A stretch of DNA of 62,219 nucleotides from Streptomyces sp. DH24 (GCF_029813775.1 NZ_JARVKW010000039.1:1-62219); one strand, 5' to 3'; positions 16,886-26,947 are shown, counted from the stretch's first letter. Notes: a model not told the origin generated them from the letters alone. Program-made: numbers and translations.

Positions 16886-18004
16886 GTGGGTGCGACAGCC
16901 GGCGCCGTCTGGGGCCGTACCGAACAGCAGGACTTCCGCAGCCGGGTGCGCGGAACCCTGCTCGGCGTGGCCCTCGGCGACGCGCTGGGCGCCCCCGTCG
17001 ACGCGCTGGACATCGAGGCCGTCCGGGCGGCCTACGGCCCCGAGGGAATCCTCGGACCCGCCCCCGCCTACGGCAGGCGCGGCGCCGTCACGCATCTCAC
17101 CCAGCTGACCCTCTTCTCGACGGACGGCCTGATCCGCGCCCAGGTGCGCCGCGACACCGGCGCCTGGCACCCGCCGACCGATCTGCACCGCGCGTATCTG
17201 CGCTGGGCGGCGACGCAGCACGACTGGGGCCCCGACGAGCGCCGCAAGGACGACGGCTGGCTGGCCCGCCAGGAGTGGCTGTACGCCCGCCGGGACCCGT
17301 CCCGCGCCCTGCTGCTGGGGCTCGGCGACGCGACCATGGGCACCCTGGACGCGCCCAAGAACCCCGGCGAGGCCGGTCCGGAGGCCGCCGCGCGCTCCGC
17401 GCCCTTCGGACTGCTCGTCGGCTGGGAGCCCCAGCTGGTGGCGCAGCTCGCCGTGGAGTGCGCCGCGCAGACCCACGGCCACCCCGTGGGCTACCTGGCG
17501 GCGGGCGCCTACGCCGTCATCGTGCACGGGCTGGCCCGGGGCGAGAGCCTGGACGGCGCAGTGCAGCGGGCGCTCGCGCTGCTGGCCGCGCTGCCGGGCC
17601 ACCAGCCGGTGTCGGACGCGCTGCAGCGAGCGCTGGGCGCGGTACGGCAGGGCATGCCCACCCCGGCGCGGGTCGCGGAGCTGGCCGGCGAGGGCACGGC
17701 GCAGGGCCTGGTGGCCGTGGCCGTCTACTGCGCGCTCGTCGGCGAGGACGTACGGCACGGGCTGTGCCTGGCGGTGAACCAGGACGGCCCGTCGGCCGCG
17801 GCGGGCGCGCTGACCGGCGGCCTGCTCGGCGCCCTGCACGGCGAGACGGCCCTGCCGCCGGCCTGGCTGGCCGAGCTGGAGGGCCGTCCCACGATCCTGG
17901 AGCTCGCCGACGACTTCGCGATGGAGATGACGCAGGGCCCGGCCCTGCACGGCCCGGCGGGTTCGTCGCCGGCCTGGCTGGCGCGTTACCCGCGGGGTGC
18001 CTGA
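16886..18004 (+). CDS. ADP-ribosylglycohydrolase-fold protein with degenerate metal sites
   Basis: A 372-aa protein of the DraG/ARH fold (GTLLGVALGDALGAPVDALD, then helical bundle to ELADDFAMEM). Active members bind two Mg ions through a TDDTxM-like motif and a C-terminal DxDST motif. Here the first reads THLTQL and the second reads NQDGPSAAAGALTGG, so the key Asp pairs are lost while the flanking helices remain. It is probably a binding protein rather than a hydrolase. GTG at 16886 is chosen because GGGAGG lies 5 nt upstream; 16868 is an alternative. The stop lies 21 bp from that of the convergent symporter. Confidence 0.82.
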   Translation: MGATAGAVWGRTEQQDFRSRVRGTLLGVALGDALGAPVDALDIEAVRAAYGPEGILGPAPAYGRRGAVTHLTQLTLFSTDGLIRAQVRRDTGAWHPPTDLHRAYLRWAATQHDWGPDERRKDDGWLARQEWLYARRDPSRALLLGLGDATMGTLDAPKNPGEAGPEAAARSAPFGLLVGWEPQLVAQLAVECAAQTHGHPVGYLAAGAYAVIVHGLARGESLDGAVQRALALLAALPGHQPVSDALQRALGAVRQGMPTPARVAELAGEGTAQGLVAVAVYCALVGEDVRHGLCLAVNQDGPSAAAGALTGGLLGALHGETALPPAWLAELEGRPTILELADDFAMEMTQGPALHGPAGSSPAWLARYPRGA

Positions 18005-18025
18005 CCGGGCCCCGGTCCGTTTCCG

Positions 18026-19594
18026 TCAGTCCTTCACCGCGGTCGGCACCGTGTCGTCCGCCCCGGACGCCTGGGCCGGGACCGCGGCGGCAGCGCCGTC
18101 GCCGTCGGTGTTGAGCCGCTCGATGATCAGGTCCCGCTCGGGGGTGTCCTCCGGCTTCAGCCGGCCGATCAGGATGTACAGCACGAGCGACACGGCCAGC
18201 GGGATCGACACCTGGTACTGGAGCGGCACGCCGCCCTCCACGTTCCAGTGGATCGGGTAGTTGACCAGCCAGAAGGCGAGCAGACCCGCTCCCCAGCTGG
18301 TGATCGCGGCCGTCGGTCCGGACCGCCGGAACTGGCGCAGCAGGCCCAGCATCATCGGGATCGCGATCGGGCCCATCAGACCGGCGACCCACTTGATCAC
18401 GACGGTGATGATGTCCTTGAACGTCGGCGAGTTGACCTGCGTCGCCACCGCCATGGACAGGGCGAGGAACGCCACCGTCGTCACGCGCGCCGCGATCAGC
18501 CCCGAACGCTCGCTCCAGGCCCGCGCCCTCGCCGACAGCACCGGCGCCACGTCCCGCGTGAACACGGCCGCGATGGCGTTGGCGTCGGAGGAGCACATGG
18601 CCATGGTGTGCGAGAAGAACCCGACGATGACCAGGCCCAACAGGCCGTGCGGCAGCAGCTGTTCGGTCATCAGGGCGTAGGAGTCGGACCCGTCGGGCTT
18701 CTGCGACTCGACCAGCAGCGGCGACATCCACATCGGGAAGAACAGCACCAGCGGCCAGACCAGCCACAGGACCGCCGACAGCCGCGCCGACCGTGCGGCC
18801 TCGCGGGCGTTGGGCGTCGCCATGTAGCGCTGGGCCTGGTTCAGCATGCCGCCGTTGTACTCGAACAGCTTGATGAACAGGAACGCCAGCAGGAACACCG
18901 TGCCGTACGGTCCGACCAGCGGTTCGGCGTGACCCTGCAACTCGGGCTCGTCCCAGACGCCGAAGAAGCCGCCGTGGTCGCCGAGTTCGGCGAGGACCGC
19001 GAAGAACATGGCGAGACCTGCGAGGAGCTGGATGACGAACTGCCCGAGCTCCGTCAGGGCGTCCGCCCACAGGCCGCCGATCGTGCAGTAGATGCCGGTG
19101 ACGACACCGGTGATGAGGATGCCCTGGTTCAGGGAGATGCCGGTGAACACCGACAGCAGCGTCGCGATCGCGGCCCACTTGGCGCCCACGTCCACGATCT
19201 TCAGCAGCATGCCGGACCAGGCCAGCGCCTGCTGGGTCTTCAGGTCGTAGCGGTTCTTCAGGTACTCCAGCGGCGAGGCCACGTGGAGGCGTGAGCGGAG
19301 CCGGTTGATGCGCGGCGCGAACAGTTTCGAACCGATCGCGATGCCCAGGGCGATGGGGAACGACCAGGTGACGAAGGACGTGACGCCGTAGGTGTAGGCG
19401 ATGCCCGCGTATCCGGTGAACATCACTGCGCTGTAGCCCGACATGTGGTGCGAGATGCCGGAGAGCCACCAGGGCATCCTGCCGCCGGCCGTGAAGAAGT
19501 CGCTGACGTTGTCCACGCGCTTGTGGGACCAGACGCCGATCGCGACCATCACCGCGAAGTAGCCGATGAGTACGGCCCAGTCGAGACTGTTCAT
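18026..19594 (-). CDS. Sodium:solute symporter (SSS family)
   Basis: A 522-aa membrane protein with about 13 hydrophobic helices and the SSS hallmark start (LDWAVLIGYFAVMVAIGVW, DFFTAGGRMPWWLSGIS). The family imports organic solutes (sugars, amino acids, carboxylates, nucleosides) with sodium. Many close actinobacterial members are annotated as galactose/glucose-like transporters, but substrate cannot be read here. The ATG at 19594 has AAGGGGGG upstream. No catabolic operon adjoins it. The region 19595-19833 contains no gene that I can support. Confidence 0.9.
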   Translation of the reverse strand: MNSLDWAVLIGYFAVMVAIGVWSHKRVDNVSDFFTAGGRMPWWLSGISHHMSGYSAVMFTGYAGIAYTYGVTSFVTWSFPIALGIAIGSKLFAPRINRLRSRLHVASPLEYLKNRYDLKTQQALAWSGMLLKIVDVGAKWAAIATLLSVFTGISLNQGILITGVVTGIYCTIGGLWADALTELGQFVIQLLAGLAMFFAVLAELGDHGGFFGVWDEPELQGHAEPLVGPYGTVFLLAFLFIKLFEYNGGMLNQAQRYMATPNAREAARSARLSAVLWLVWPLVLFFPMWMSPLLVESQKPDGSDSYALMTEQLLPHGLLGLVIVGFFSHTMAMCSSDANAIAAVFTRDVAPVLSARARAWSERSGLIAARVTTVAFLALSMAVATQVNSPTFKDIITVVIKWVAGLMGPIAIPMMLGLLRQFRRSGPTAAITSWGAGLLAFWLVNYPIHWNVEGGVPLQYQVSIPLAVSLVLYILIGRLKPEDTPERDLIIERLNTDGDGAAAAVPAQASGADDTVPTAVKD

Positions 19595-19833
19595 GTGCCC
19601 CCCTTCCAGGGTCCGCCTTGTGAACTCCGCTCAGCTGGTTGGCACTTCGCCTGAGCGGGGTAGGGGCGAGGAAGGCCGCGAAGTGCCCGCTCATCGTGGG
19701 TGCGACGGAACGGGCGGGACAATGGCGCGACAGGTCAAGAGCGAGTAAAAAAGTTCTCCTCGCTGACCTCCGTTCACGCCTATGAACAATCAGAAGGCGT
19801 CGCGGGCCCGTGGGAAGGGGGAGTGGGAAGGCC

Positions 19834-21792
19834 TTACCGCAGCTCCTCGGGACACGGTGTCCCGCGCGGCAGCTGATAGGGCGCCGCCAGCCGGTAGGTG
19901 CCCGGCTTCGGCGCGAGCAGCTCCGTCCACCTGTCGCCCTCGGCGTCCTCCTCCGTCTCCGACAGACAGCCGTTGACGTTGTCGTACGTCTTCGGCGTGC
20001 CCTCGGGACGGTTCCGGGAGGCCTCCGTCTCCCGCGGCGGCGCCAGGCTCCTGCCCTCGTCGTCGACGATGCTCAGCCACGGCGAGTACGGGATGCGGAT
20101 CAGGATCCGGCCGGCCCGCCGCACGTCGACGGTCACCTCGCCCTGCTCGGCGCGCAGCACGGTCGCGTTCGGCTCCGCCAGCGGCGTCGGGTCGGTGACC
20201 TCGAACAGCTGCCAGTTGGCGTCGCCCCAGATCTGCTTCAGATACGGCAGACCCCGCTGCACCAGCTCCCGCTCCCGCTCACCGCCGTCACCGTCCGGCT
20301 GGTCCTTCGGCACCACCACGAAGTGCACCGCCCAGCGCTTCAGCCACTCGTGGTAGTTCGCCGAGTTGAGGGTGTCGTCGTAGAAGAGGGGGTTGCGCTC
20401 CATGTCGGCCTGGCGGTTCCAGCCGCGGGCCAGATTGACGTACGGCGCGAGCGCGGACGCCTCGCGGTGCGAGCGGGCCGGGACCACCTCGACGCGGCCC
20501 CGCTCGGCGCGGACCTCCTGCAGTTCGTTGACCAGCGGCGCCAGCTCGCGCGACCAGGACGCCGCGGGGGCCGTGTGCACGACGTCGTTGACCGCCTTGA
20601 CGCCGATCCACACGTTGAACCCGAGGAACGACACCACCAGCGCGTACCACTTGCGGCTGCGCGGCACCGTGAACGGCAGCGCCGCCAGCAGCGCCACCCC
20701 GGCGAACAGCATCGCCAGCCGCGTGATGTTGGACCCGATCTGCGAGCTGATCAGCCACACCAGCACCACCGACAGCGCGTACACCCCGGACGTCAGCCGG
20801 ACCGTCTTCCAGTCCCGGGGCACCAGCACGCACACCAGCACCGAGAACGCCAGCGGCAGGATCACCGACGCGTACGACATCGGCTGCGTGCCGGAGAACG
20901 GGAACAGCCACGCCGACACCGCCACCACCGCGGCCGGCGCGAGCCCCAGCGCCCACGCGCCCGGCCGGCGCCGCTGCAGGAACAACGCGACCGCGACCAG
21001 CCCCACGAACAGACCCGCGACCGGCGACGCCATGGTGGCCAGCGCAGCCAGCGGCGCCGCGCACAGCGCCTTCGCCCAGCGCCGGTGGCGCCAGCGGTAC
21101 GGCCAGCAGAACACGACGGCGACCGCCCCGAGCGCGAACACCGTGCCGAGCCCGAACGTCACGCGCCCCGACGCGGCGTTGCAGAACAGCGCGAACACGC
21201 CCGCCAGCGCGGCCCACAGCGGATTGCGCACCGACCGGCTGCGGATGAGGACCATCGTCAGCAGCCCCGCCGACACCGTCCCCGAGATCATCATCGTCGT
21301 GCGGACGCCGAGCACGGACATCAGGTACGGCGACACCACGCTGTACGACACCGGGTGCATCCCGCCGTACCAGGCCAGGTTGTACGCCGAGTCCGGGTGC
21401 CGGCCGACGAACTCGGCCCAGGCGTCCTGCGCCGCGAGGTCTCCGCCACTGTTCGCGAACGTGAAGAACCACAGGATGTGCAGGGCACCCGCCAGGGCCG
21501 TCACGGACAGCGCCGGATGCCGCAGCAGACGCTCGCGCAGGGCCAGGAAGGCGGTCTTCGCCGGGGACGCCGGCTCCGCGCGACGGCCCGGGTCCCCGCC
21601 CTGGGAGCCGGCGTCACGGTCGGGGCTCCTCGGCCCCGCCGAGCCCGGTGGGTCCTCCGGACGCGGCGAGTGCTTCACGTCGTCCGGCCCTTCGAAGTCA
21701 CCGTCCGCGCGGGGCGCGGGCACGCGTATTCGCGAGCCGGATCCCGGGTCCGGATCGGCGTCGTCGGCGCGTGTCGGCTCCGCAGTGGCCAC
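19834..21792 (-). CDS. Large polytopic membrane protein, GT-C-like
   Basis: A 652-aa protein. About 75 disordered Pro/Asp-rich residues precede 10-12 membrane helices (about 80-420), then a soluble C-terminal domain of about 230 residues (VVPKDQPDGD, WQLFEVTDP, beta-rich VTVDVRRAGRILIRIPYSPW). The layout of N-terminal helices and an extracytoplasmic C-terminal domain resembles GT-C glycosyltransferases or membrane mannosyltransferases, but no catalytic motif is certain. GTG at 21792 is favoured by GGGGAG 9 nt upstream; the frame remains open to a GTG at 21855. It lies 181 bp downstream of the carboxypeptidase gene on the same strand. Confidence 0.75.
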   Translation of the reverse strand: MATAEPTRADDADPDPGSGSRIRVPAPRADGDFEGPDDVKHSPRPEDPPGSAGPRSPDRDAGSQGGDPGRRAEPASPAKTAFLALRERLLRHPALSVTALAGALHILWFFTFANSGGDLAAQDAWAEFVGRHPDSAYNLAWYGGMHPVSYSVVSPYLMSVLGVRTTMMISGTVSAGLLTMVLIRSRSVRNPLWAALAGVFALFCNAASGRVTFGLGTVFALGAVAVVFCWPYRWRHRRWAKALCAAPLAALATMASPVAGLFVGLVAVALFLQRRRPGAWALGLAPAAVVAVSAWLFPFSGTQPMSYASVILPLAFSVLVCVLVPRDWKTVRLTSGVYALSVVLVWLISSQIGSNITRLAMLFAGVALLAALPFTVPRSRKWYALVVSFLGFNVWIGVKAVNDVVHTAPAASWSRELAPLVNELQEVRAERGRVEVVPARSHREASALAPYVNLARGWNRQADMERNPLFYDDTLNSANYHEWLKRWAVHFVVVPKDQPDGDGGERERELVQRGLPYLKQIWGDANWQLFEVTDPTPLAEPNATVLRAEQGEVTVDVRRAGRILIRIPYSPWLSIVDDEGRSLAPPRETEASRNRPEGTPKTYDNVNGCLSETEEDAEGDRWTELLAPKPGTYRLAAPYQLPRGTPCPEELR

Positions 21793-21973
21793 CTGAAGGC
21801 ACTCCCCGTGTCCCGTCTTCTCTTCTCGGCCGCGTCCCGTTCCCGCCGTGTTCACGGCTGCGTCGACCCGACCGGCGACCTGCCCCGATTCGCGACGCTA
21901 GCACGCACCCCGCCGAGGAGCCCCTCGGCGGGGTGCGGCGACGGCGGTCCGGCGGTCCGGCCGCCCCGTCCGG

Positions 21974-24532
21974 TCAGGTGATGCGGGTCAGCTTGTCCGT
22001 GAAGCCCGGCTCGACCAGGTCCGCCTGGAGCGCCACCGGGACCTTGACGGCACTGCTCGTGCCGTCGCCGACCGTGAGCGTGCCGACCACGGTGCCGGCC
22101 TTCGCGGTGTGCGGCAGGTCGGTACCGGCGAACGTCAGCTTCACTGACAGCCCCGCCCAGCCGACGGCCTTCACGTCCTCCGTGACGGCGACCGGCGTCC
22201 GGCCGCCCAGACCGTCGTCCGCGTACCCGACGACCGTGCCCTTCTTCAGGATCGTCGCCGACTCCAGCGCGTCCTGCGCCGCCCGGATCAGCCGGTCACC
22301 GGCGGTGAGGGCGGCGGACAGGATGGTGTTGTCCGTACCGCCCGCCGGCTGGCGCACCACGGCACCGACGATGGTCCGCGTCTCGCCGCCGATCTCCTTC
22401 TTCGCCGCGAAGACGAGGTTGCCGAGCGCGGAGGTGGTGGTGCCGGTCTTGATGCCGACGACGCCGTTGTGCCCGACCAGCTGGTTCCAGTTGGAGTGGT
22501 TGACACCCTTGTAGTCGTCGTACGACATCATCGCGGCGACCTCGCGGAAGACGGGCTGCTTCATCGCCGCCTTCGCCAGCTTCACCTGGTCCACGGCCGT
22601 GCTCACCGTGGTGTTGTTCAGCCCCGACGGGTCGGTGTAGGTCGTGTTGGTCATGCCGAGGTCCTTGGCGGCGTCGTTCATCTTCGCCACGAACGCCTTC
22701 TCCGAACCGGCGTCCCAGCGGGCGAGCAGCCGCGCCACGTTGTTCGCCGAGGCGATCAGGATGCTCTCCACCGCCTCCCGCTCGGTGATCGCGTCACCGG
22801 CGGTCACCTTGACGGTCGACTCCTGCCCGGCCTCCGACTGGTCCTCGGCGGTCTGGTCGATCTTGATCTTCGGCCCCTCGGCGCCGCTCTTGAGCGGGTG
22901 GTCGCGCAGGATCAGGTACGCCGTCATCACCTTGGCGACACTGGCGATCGGGACCGGCTTCTGCTCACCGGACGAACCGAACGAACCGATGCCCTGCACG
23001 TCGAGGGCGGCCTGACCGGCCGTCGGCCACGGGATCTCGACCTTGCCGCCGTCGAAGGTGTAGCCGTCCTGCGCGGTGAGGTCGAGCGTGGGCTGCGGCA
23101 GCGGGCGCACGGACTGCACGACCGCAAAGACGATCACCAGCAGCAGCACCAGCGGCGTCCAGATCTTGACCCGGCGCACCAGCGTCCGCAACGGCGTCTC
23201 CGGCGGCGGCGGCGTGTTCGTCAGCTCCGCCAGCAGGTCCAGCGGCGGCTTCGGCGGCAACGGCTGCTGCGTCGTCCGCTCGGGCCCGAACTGCGGCACG
23301 GGCCGCGTGGCGTCGGCGGCCGGCCGGGGCCCGTCGAGAGGCCTCAGCGCGACGAACCGGCTGGTGCGCTCGGCATCGGCGACGGGACCGCTGCCCGGCG
23401 GCTCGGCCTTGGCGTTGTCCTCGGCCCCGGGCTGGGGCGCCGGGCCGGGCTTCGACCCGGACTTCGACCCGGGCTTCGCCCCGGACGCCGGCTTGCCGTC
23501 GGAACCGCGCTCCGCCGCGTCGCCGAGCTTCAGCATCGTGGTCGGCTGGTCCACGGCAGGCCGTACGGCCTTGAAGACGGCGGTGGGCTGGTCAACGCGC
23601 CGCGCGCCGGGCTTCCCGCCGGAGCCGTCGGCATCGTCGGCGTCGTCGGTGTCCTCGGGGCTTTCGGGCTCGGCACCGCCGGTCGCGGGCTCGGCGTCCT
23701 CGGGCTCGGCGTCGGTGTCGGCCCCGGACCGGGGAGCCCCGCCGTCGGTGTCCGCCTCGGGCGTCCCGTCCTGAGCGCCGGTGCCGGTGCCGGTGCCGCG
23801 TACGGCGTCCTCGGGCTCGGCCTCCTCGGAGGCACCGTCGGTCGTGTCGGCGGCAGGGGCCTCGTCGGCCTCGGCGCCGGCGTCGGCCTCCGGAGCCTCG
23901 TCCTCGGCGTCGTCCTTCGCCGTGGTGGCGGGCGCCGGGGTCACGCGGTCGCCGTCGGCGTCCTCGGGCGCGCTGCCGTCGGCGTCGTCGTCGGCGCCGT
24001 CCCGCGACGCCTCGGGAGCCTCAGGGGCCCCCTGAGCGCCCTCCCCGGCCTTCTCGGAGCTCCTGCCCCTGTCCGCGTCCTTGTCCGCGTCCTTGTCCGT
24101 GTCCGCGGAGGCCACCCAGGCCGCCACGGCCTCCCGCAGCCGTCCGTCACGCGTGGCGTCGTCCGCGCTCCGCCCGTCGGCGGCGTCAGCGGCCCCTGCG
24201 GCGTCCTCGGCGGACGCGGACGCCTCGGAGGCACCCCCGCCGTCCCCGGCGCCGTCACGGCCGTCCTGGCCGCCCCGGGCGTCCGCCCTACCGGCGTCAC
24301 CGTCCGCGCCCTCCGCGGCGGCCTCCCGTACGGAGAACACCTTCGTGGCCGTGTCCGCGGCGCGGCGCGGCTCGGTCGACGGCTTCGCCGCCTCCCGGGC
24401 CACCGCCAGCCGGGGATCGAGCCTCTCTCGTGCCGACTCGCTCCTGGCCTCGGGAACCGGACCCGCGCTCCCCGACGTCGGTTGTTCCGACGACTCGCGC
24501 TGCCTCGACCTGTCGGGGGACTCGCCCGCCAC
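21974..24532 (-). CDS. D-alanyl-D-alanine carboxypeptidase (S11) with long acidic N-terminus
   Basis: An 852-aa protein. The first roughly 440 residues are disordered and rich in Ala, Asp, Glu and Gly, followed by one membrane helix (about 456-474, LVLLLVIVFAVVQSV) and an S11 penicillin-binding domain: SVAK with Ser531 and Lys534, SAN near 592, KTG near 693. It trims the terminal D-Ala of peptidoglycan stem peptides outside the membrane; the acidic segment would be cytoplasmic. S11 enzymes are usually near 400 aa, so the extension doubles the protein. GTG at 24532 is chosen because GGAGGAG is 6 nt upstream. From memory SCO4439 is the S. coelicolor counterpart. Confidence 0.9.
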   Translation of the reverse strand: MAGESPDRSRQRESSEQPTSGSAGPVPEARSESARERLDPRLAVAREAAKPSTEPRRAADTATKVFSVREAAAEGADGDAGRADARGGQDGRDGAGDGGGASEASASAEDAAGAADAADGRSADDATRDGRLREAVAAWVASADTDKDADKDADRGRSSEKAGEGAQGAPEAPEASRDGADDDADGSAPEDADGDRVTPAPATTAKDDAEDEAPEADAGAEADEAPAADTTDGASEEAEPEDAVRGTGTGTGAQDGTPEADTDGGAPRSGADTDAEPEDAEPATGGAEPESPEDTDDADDADGSGGKPGARRVDQPTAVFKAVRPAVDQPTTMLKLGDAAERGSDGKPASGAKPGSKSGSKPGPAPQPGAEDNAKAEPPGSGPVADAERTSRFVALRPLDGPRPAADATRPVPQFGPERTTQQPLPPKPPLDLLAELTNTPPPPETPLRTLVRRVKIWTPLVLLLVIVFAVVQSVRPLPQPTLDLTAQDGYTFDGGKVEIPWPTAGQAALDVQGIGSFGSSGEQKPVPIASVAKVMTAYLILRDHPLKSGAEGPKIKIDQTAEDQSEAGQESTVKVTAGDAITEREAVESILIASANNVARLLARWDAGSEKAFVAKMNDAAKDLGMTNTTYTDPSGLNNTTVSTAVDQVKLAKAAMKQPVFREVAAMMSYDDYKGVNHSNWNQLVGHNGVVGIKTGTTTSALGNLVFAAKKEIGGETRTIVGAVVRQPAGGTDNTILSAALTAGDRLIRAAQDALESATILKKGTVVGYADDGLGGRTPVAVTEDVKAVGWAGLSVKLTFAGTDLPHTAKAGTVVGTLTVGDGTSSAVKVPVALQADLVEPGFTDKLTRIT

Positions 24533-24785
24533 CGATGCCTCCTCCATGCCGCACGCACTCCGTGCGTTACCGAACTGTGAGCCGCCGCCCGGACACCACC
24601 GGCACCGCCGCCGAAGGCCGCAGCACCGCTGTCCGAAGCATGTACCAGTGTCCTGTGTGCGGGCCTGCCCCGGGCGGTAGACGAGAACGACATACCTGCC
24701 GGTTCCCTTACAAACAGGTCACGCACCCTCGACAGACCAATGTGAGAGGGGTCACCCTGTCATTCATCCACGCGGGGAGGCATGG

Positions 24786-25541
24786 ATGGGCAGGAGCCGC
24801 AGAACACTTCCGGAGGAGCTTCTGCTGCTGGCGCTGGACCCGGCCACGGGTACCACCGCACAGCCGCAGTCGCTCGACCTCGGTCTGGCCGGAGCACAGC
24901 TAGTGGAGCTGGCGCTGGCCGGACGGATAGCCCCTGACGGGGATCGTATCGCCGTGGTGCAGCCACGGCCGACAGGAGATCCAACACTGGACTGCGCGTT
25001 GGAGTTGCTGCGAAGGCGTGGCGCTCCCGTGCGTGCCGTCCACTGGATCGGCGGACCCCGCCTGGGGCTCCGCCAGACCTACCTCTCGCATCTGGAGCGG
25101 TGCGGCATGGTGCACGCCGTCGCCGGCCAGATGTGCGGAGTGCTGCCGACGACTCGCTATCAGGCGACGGACAACGCGATCAGCCGTGAGATCAGGGCAC
25201 GGCTGGACTCCGCGATCCGCACCGGCGTACCGCCGGACCCGCGGACCGCGGCACTCGCCGCGCTCGCGCACGCGGTCGGTCTCGGCAAGCACCTGTATCC
25301 GGGGAACGAGGGACGCTCGTCCCGCTCCCGGCTGCGGGACCTGATCAGGCACGACCCGATGGGCGGCCTCGTGGCGCACGCCGTGATGGACGTCCAGAAC
25401 GGCGTGGCGGCCCAGCCGCGCCGCAGCGCCCCACCGGCGGGCCGCCAGGCCACGGCCGGAGGCAGGGCCGCCCCGGCCCCTGCCCGCGGGGTGCCGATGC
25501 AGCCGCACCGCGGAAGCGTGGCGCGCGTCGTGGCCCACTGA
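24786..25541 (+). CDS. GPP34 (GOLPH3/Vps74-like) family phosphoprotein
   Basis: A 251-aa protein with the GPP34 fold: LPEELLLLALDPATG at the N-terminus, AGAQLVELALAGRI, then LDCALELLRRR and AALAALAHAVGLGKHLYPG in the second half. The last 45 residues are low-complexity Ala/Pro/Arg. Eukaryotic relatives bind PI4P and sort Golgi glycosyltransferases; the many Streptomyces paralogues have no agreed role, though a membrane-linked function is plausible. The ATG at 24786 has GGGAGG 5 nt upstream. It is divergent from the carboxypeptidase gene. Confidence 0.88.
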   Translation: MGRSRRTLPEELLLLALDPATGTTAQPQSLDLGLAGAQLVELALAGRIAPDGDRIAVVQPRPTGDPTLDCALELLRRRGAPVRAVHWIGGPRLGLRQTYLSHLERCGMVHAVAGQMCGVLPTTRYQATDNAISREIRARLDSAIRTGVPPDPRTAALAALAHAVGLGKHLYPGNEGRSSRSRLRDLIRHDPMGGLVAHAVMDVQNGVAAQPRRSAPPAGRQATAGGRAAPAPARGVPMQPHRGSVARVVAH

Positions 25542-25850
25542 GCCGGAGGCGAAGCGAGCGGAACAGCCACTTACCTCGCACCACGCACCACACGCACCGC
25601 AGCACCGTGCACCGCACCGACGCCCGAAGACCGGTTCGGGAGCCGCCGGTCCGCGCGGGGCGGCAGGACCGTACGTCCGGACGACGACGCGGTCCCGCCG
25701 CCCCGCGCGGTTGTGTGCGGCCTTGAAGTCGCGCTTACGCAGGGCATATCCACCGTTTCCCAGCGGTAGTAAGCACCTTGGTGGCAGTCTGCTCAACAGC
25801 AGATACGCATAGTGGCAATTTCGAGGCACGCAGCCGGAGGTGCACGTCCC
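25542..25850. other. 309-bp gap upstream of the XRE regulator
   Basis: No gene is seen. The left half is low-complexity CGCACC DNA. The right half is relatively AT-rich and carries a small dyad TCTGCT-CAAC-AGCAGA (25788-25803), 47 nt before the regulator start, which is a candidate autoregulatory site. Confidence 0.5.
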
Positions 25851-26708
25851 GTGGCGTCCAATGTCAATCCCACCGTCAGGCGGCGCCGGCTGGGCCAGGA
25901 GCTGCGCAGACTCCGCGAGCTCAAGGGCATGACGGCCGAGGAAGTGGCGGAACGGCTGCTGGTGTCGCAGTCGAAGATCAGCCGCCTGGAGAACGGCCGG
26001 CGCAGCATCAGCCAGCGCGACGTCCGCGACCTGTGCGGGGTCTACGAGGTCGAGGACCAGCGGGTCGTCGACTCGCTGATGCAGATGGCGAAGGACTCCC
26101 GGCAGCAGGGCTGGTGGCACGCCTTCGGCGACATCCCGTACAGCGTCTACATCGGCCTGGAGACCGACGCGGAGTCGCTGCGGGTGTACGAACCTCAGAT
26201 CATCACCGGCCTGCTGCAGACCCGTTCGTACGCGGAGGCCATCATCCGGGGCGGCTCGCCGGAGACGTCGGAGACCGAGATCGAGAAGCGGGTGCAGGTC
26301 CGGCTGCGCCGGCAGGACCGCATCACCGCCAAGAAGGACCCGCTGCGCCTGTGGGTGGTGCTGGACGAGGCGGCGCTGCACCGCGTCGTCGGCGACAAGC
26401 TGGTGATGCGGGAGCAGTTGGAGCACGTGGCGGAGATGTCGCAGCTGCCGCACATCACGGTGCAGGTGCTGCCCTTCGCGGTCGGCGCGCACCCCGGGCT
26501 GAACGGCCAGTACTCGATCCTGGAGTTCGCGGACGCGGCCGACTCCAGCGTGGTCTACATGGAGGGCGTCACCAGCGACCTCTACCTGGAGAAGGCTCCG
26601 GACGTGCAGAAGTACACGGTGATGTACGAGCATCTGCGCGCCCAGGCGCTGAACGTGGAGGAGTCCCGCCGGCGCATCGAGGACGTGGCGAAGGAGTACG
26701 CGCGCTGA
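25851..26708 (+). CDS. XRE-family helix-turn-helix regulator with DUF5753 domain
   Basis: A 285-aa protein with a Cro/C1-type helix-turn-helix (about residues 12-70: LGQELRRLRELKGMTAEEVAERLLVSQSKISRLENG) and a C-terminal DUF5753 domain (about 95-280, including IITGLLQTRSYAEA and TVQVLPFAVGAHPGLNG). GTG at 25851 is chosen for the GGAGGTG 8 nt upstream. Its partner is the DUF397 gene 239 bp downstream. From memory this pair equals SCO4441/SCO4442, described as a regulator and modulator affecting antibiotic production (Scr1/Scr2); I infer the same arrangement here. Confidence 0.9.
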   Translation: MASNVNPTVRRRRLGQELRRLRELKGMTAEEVAERLLVSQSKISRLENGRRSISQRDVRDLCGVYEVEDQRVVDSLMQMAKDSRQQGWWHAFGDIPYSVYIGLETDAESLRVYEPQIITGLLQTRSYAEAIIRGGSPETSETEIEKRVQVRLRRQDRITAKKDPLRLWVVLDEAALHRVVGDKLVMREQLEHVAEMSQLPHITVQVLPFAVGAHPGLNGQYSILEFADAADSSVVYMEGVTSDLYLEKAPDVQKYTVMYEHLRAQALNVEESRRRIEDVAKEYAR

Positions 26709-26947
26709 CCCGGCGCCGGCCCCGGGGCTGAGAGGGCGGGGATGCTACACCCCGCACAGGTCCGGCAGGAAGGCGCACCTGGAATATGCCATCCGGTCGA
26801 GTGAATGACTGCTCCGATCGGGGAGCTTGGCGAGTAGCGTCGATCACGCCAACGATCAGCAAGGGTTGGCGTAAACCGAACCGCGGGATTCCGGCCGGGA
26901 CCCCGCGGGCCGGTGACAGCGACTCAGCAACTGGCTACGGAGCAAAC

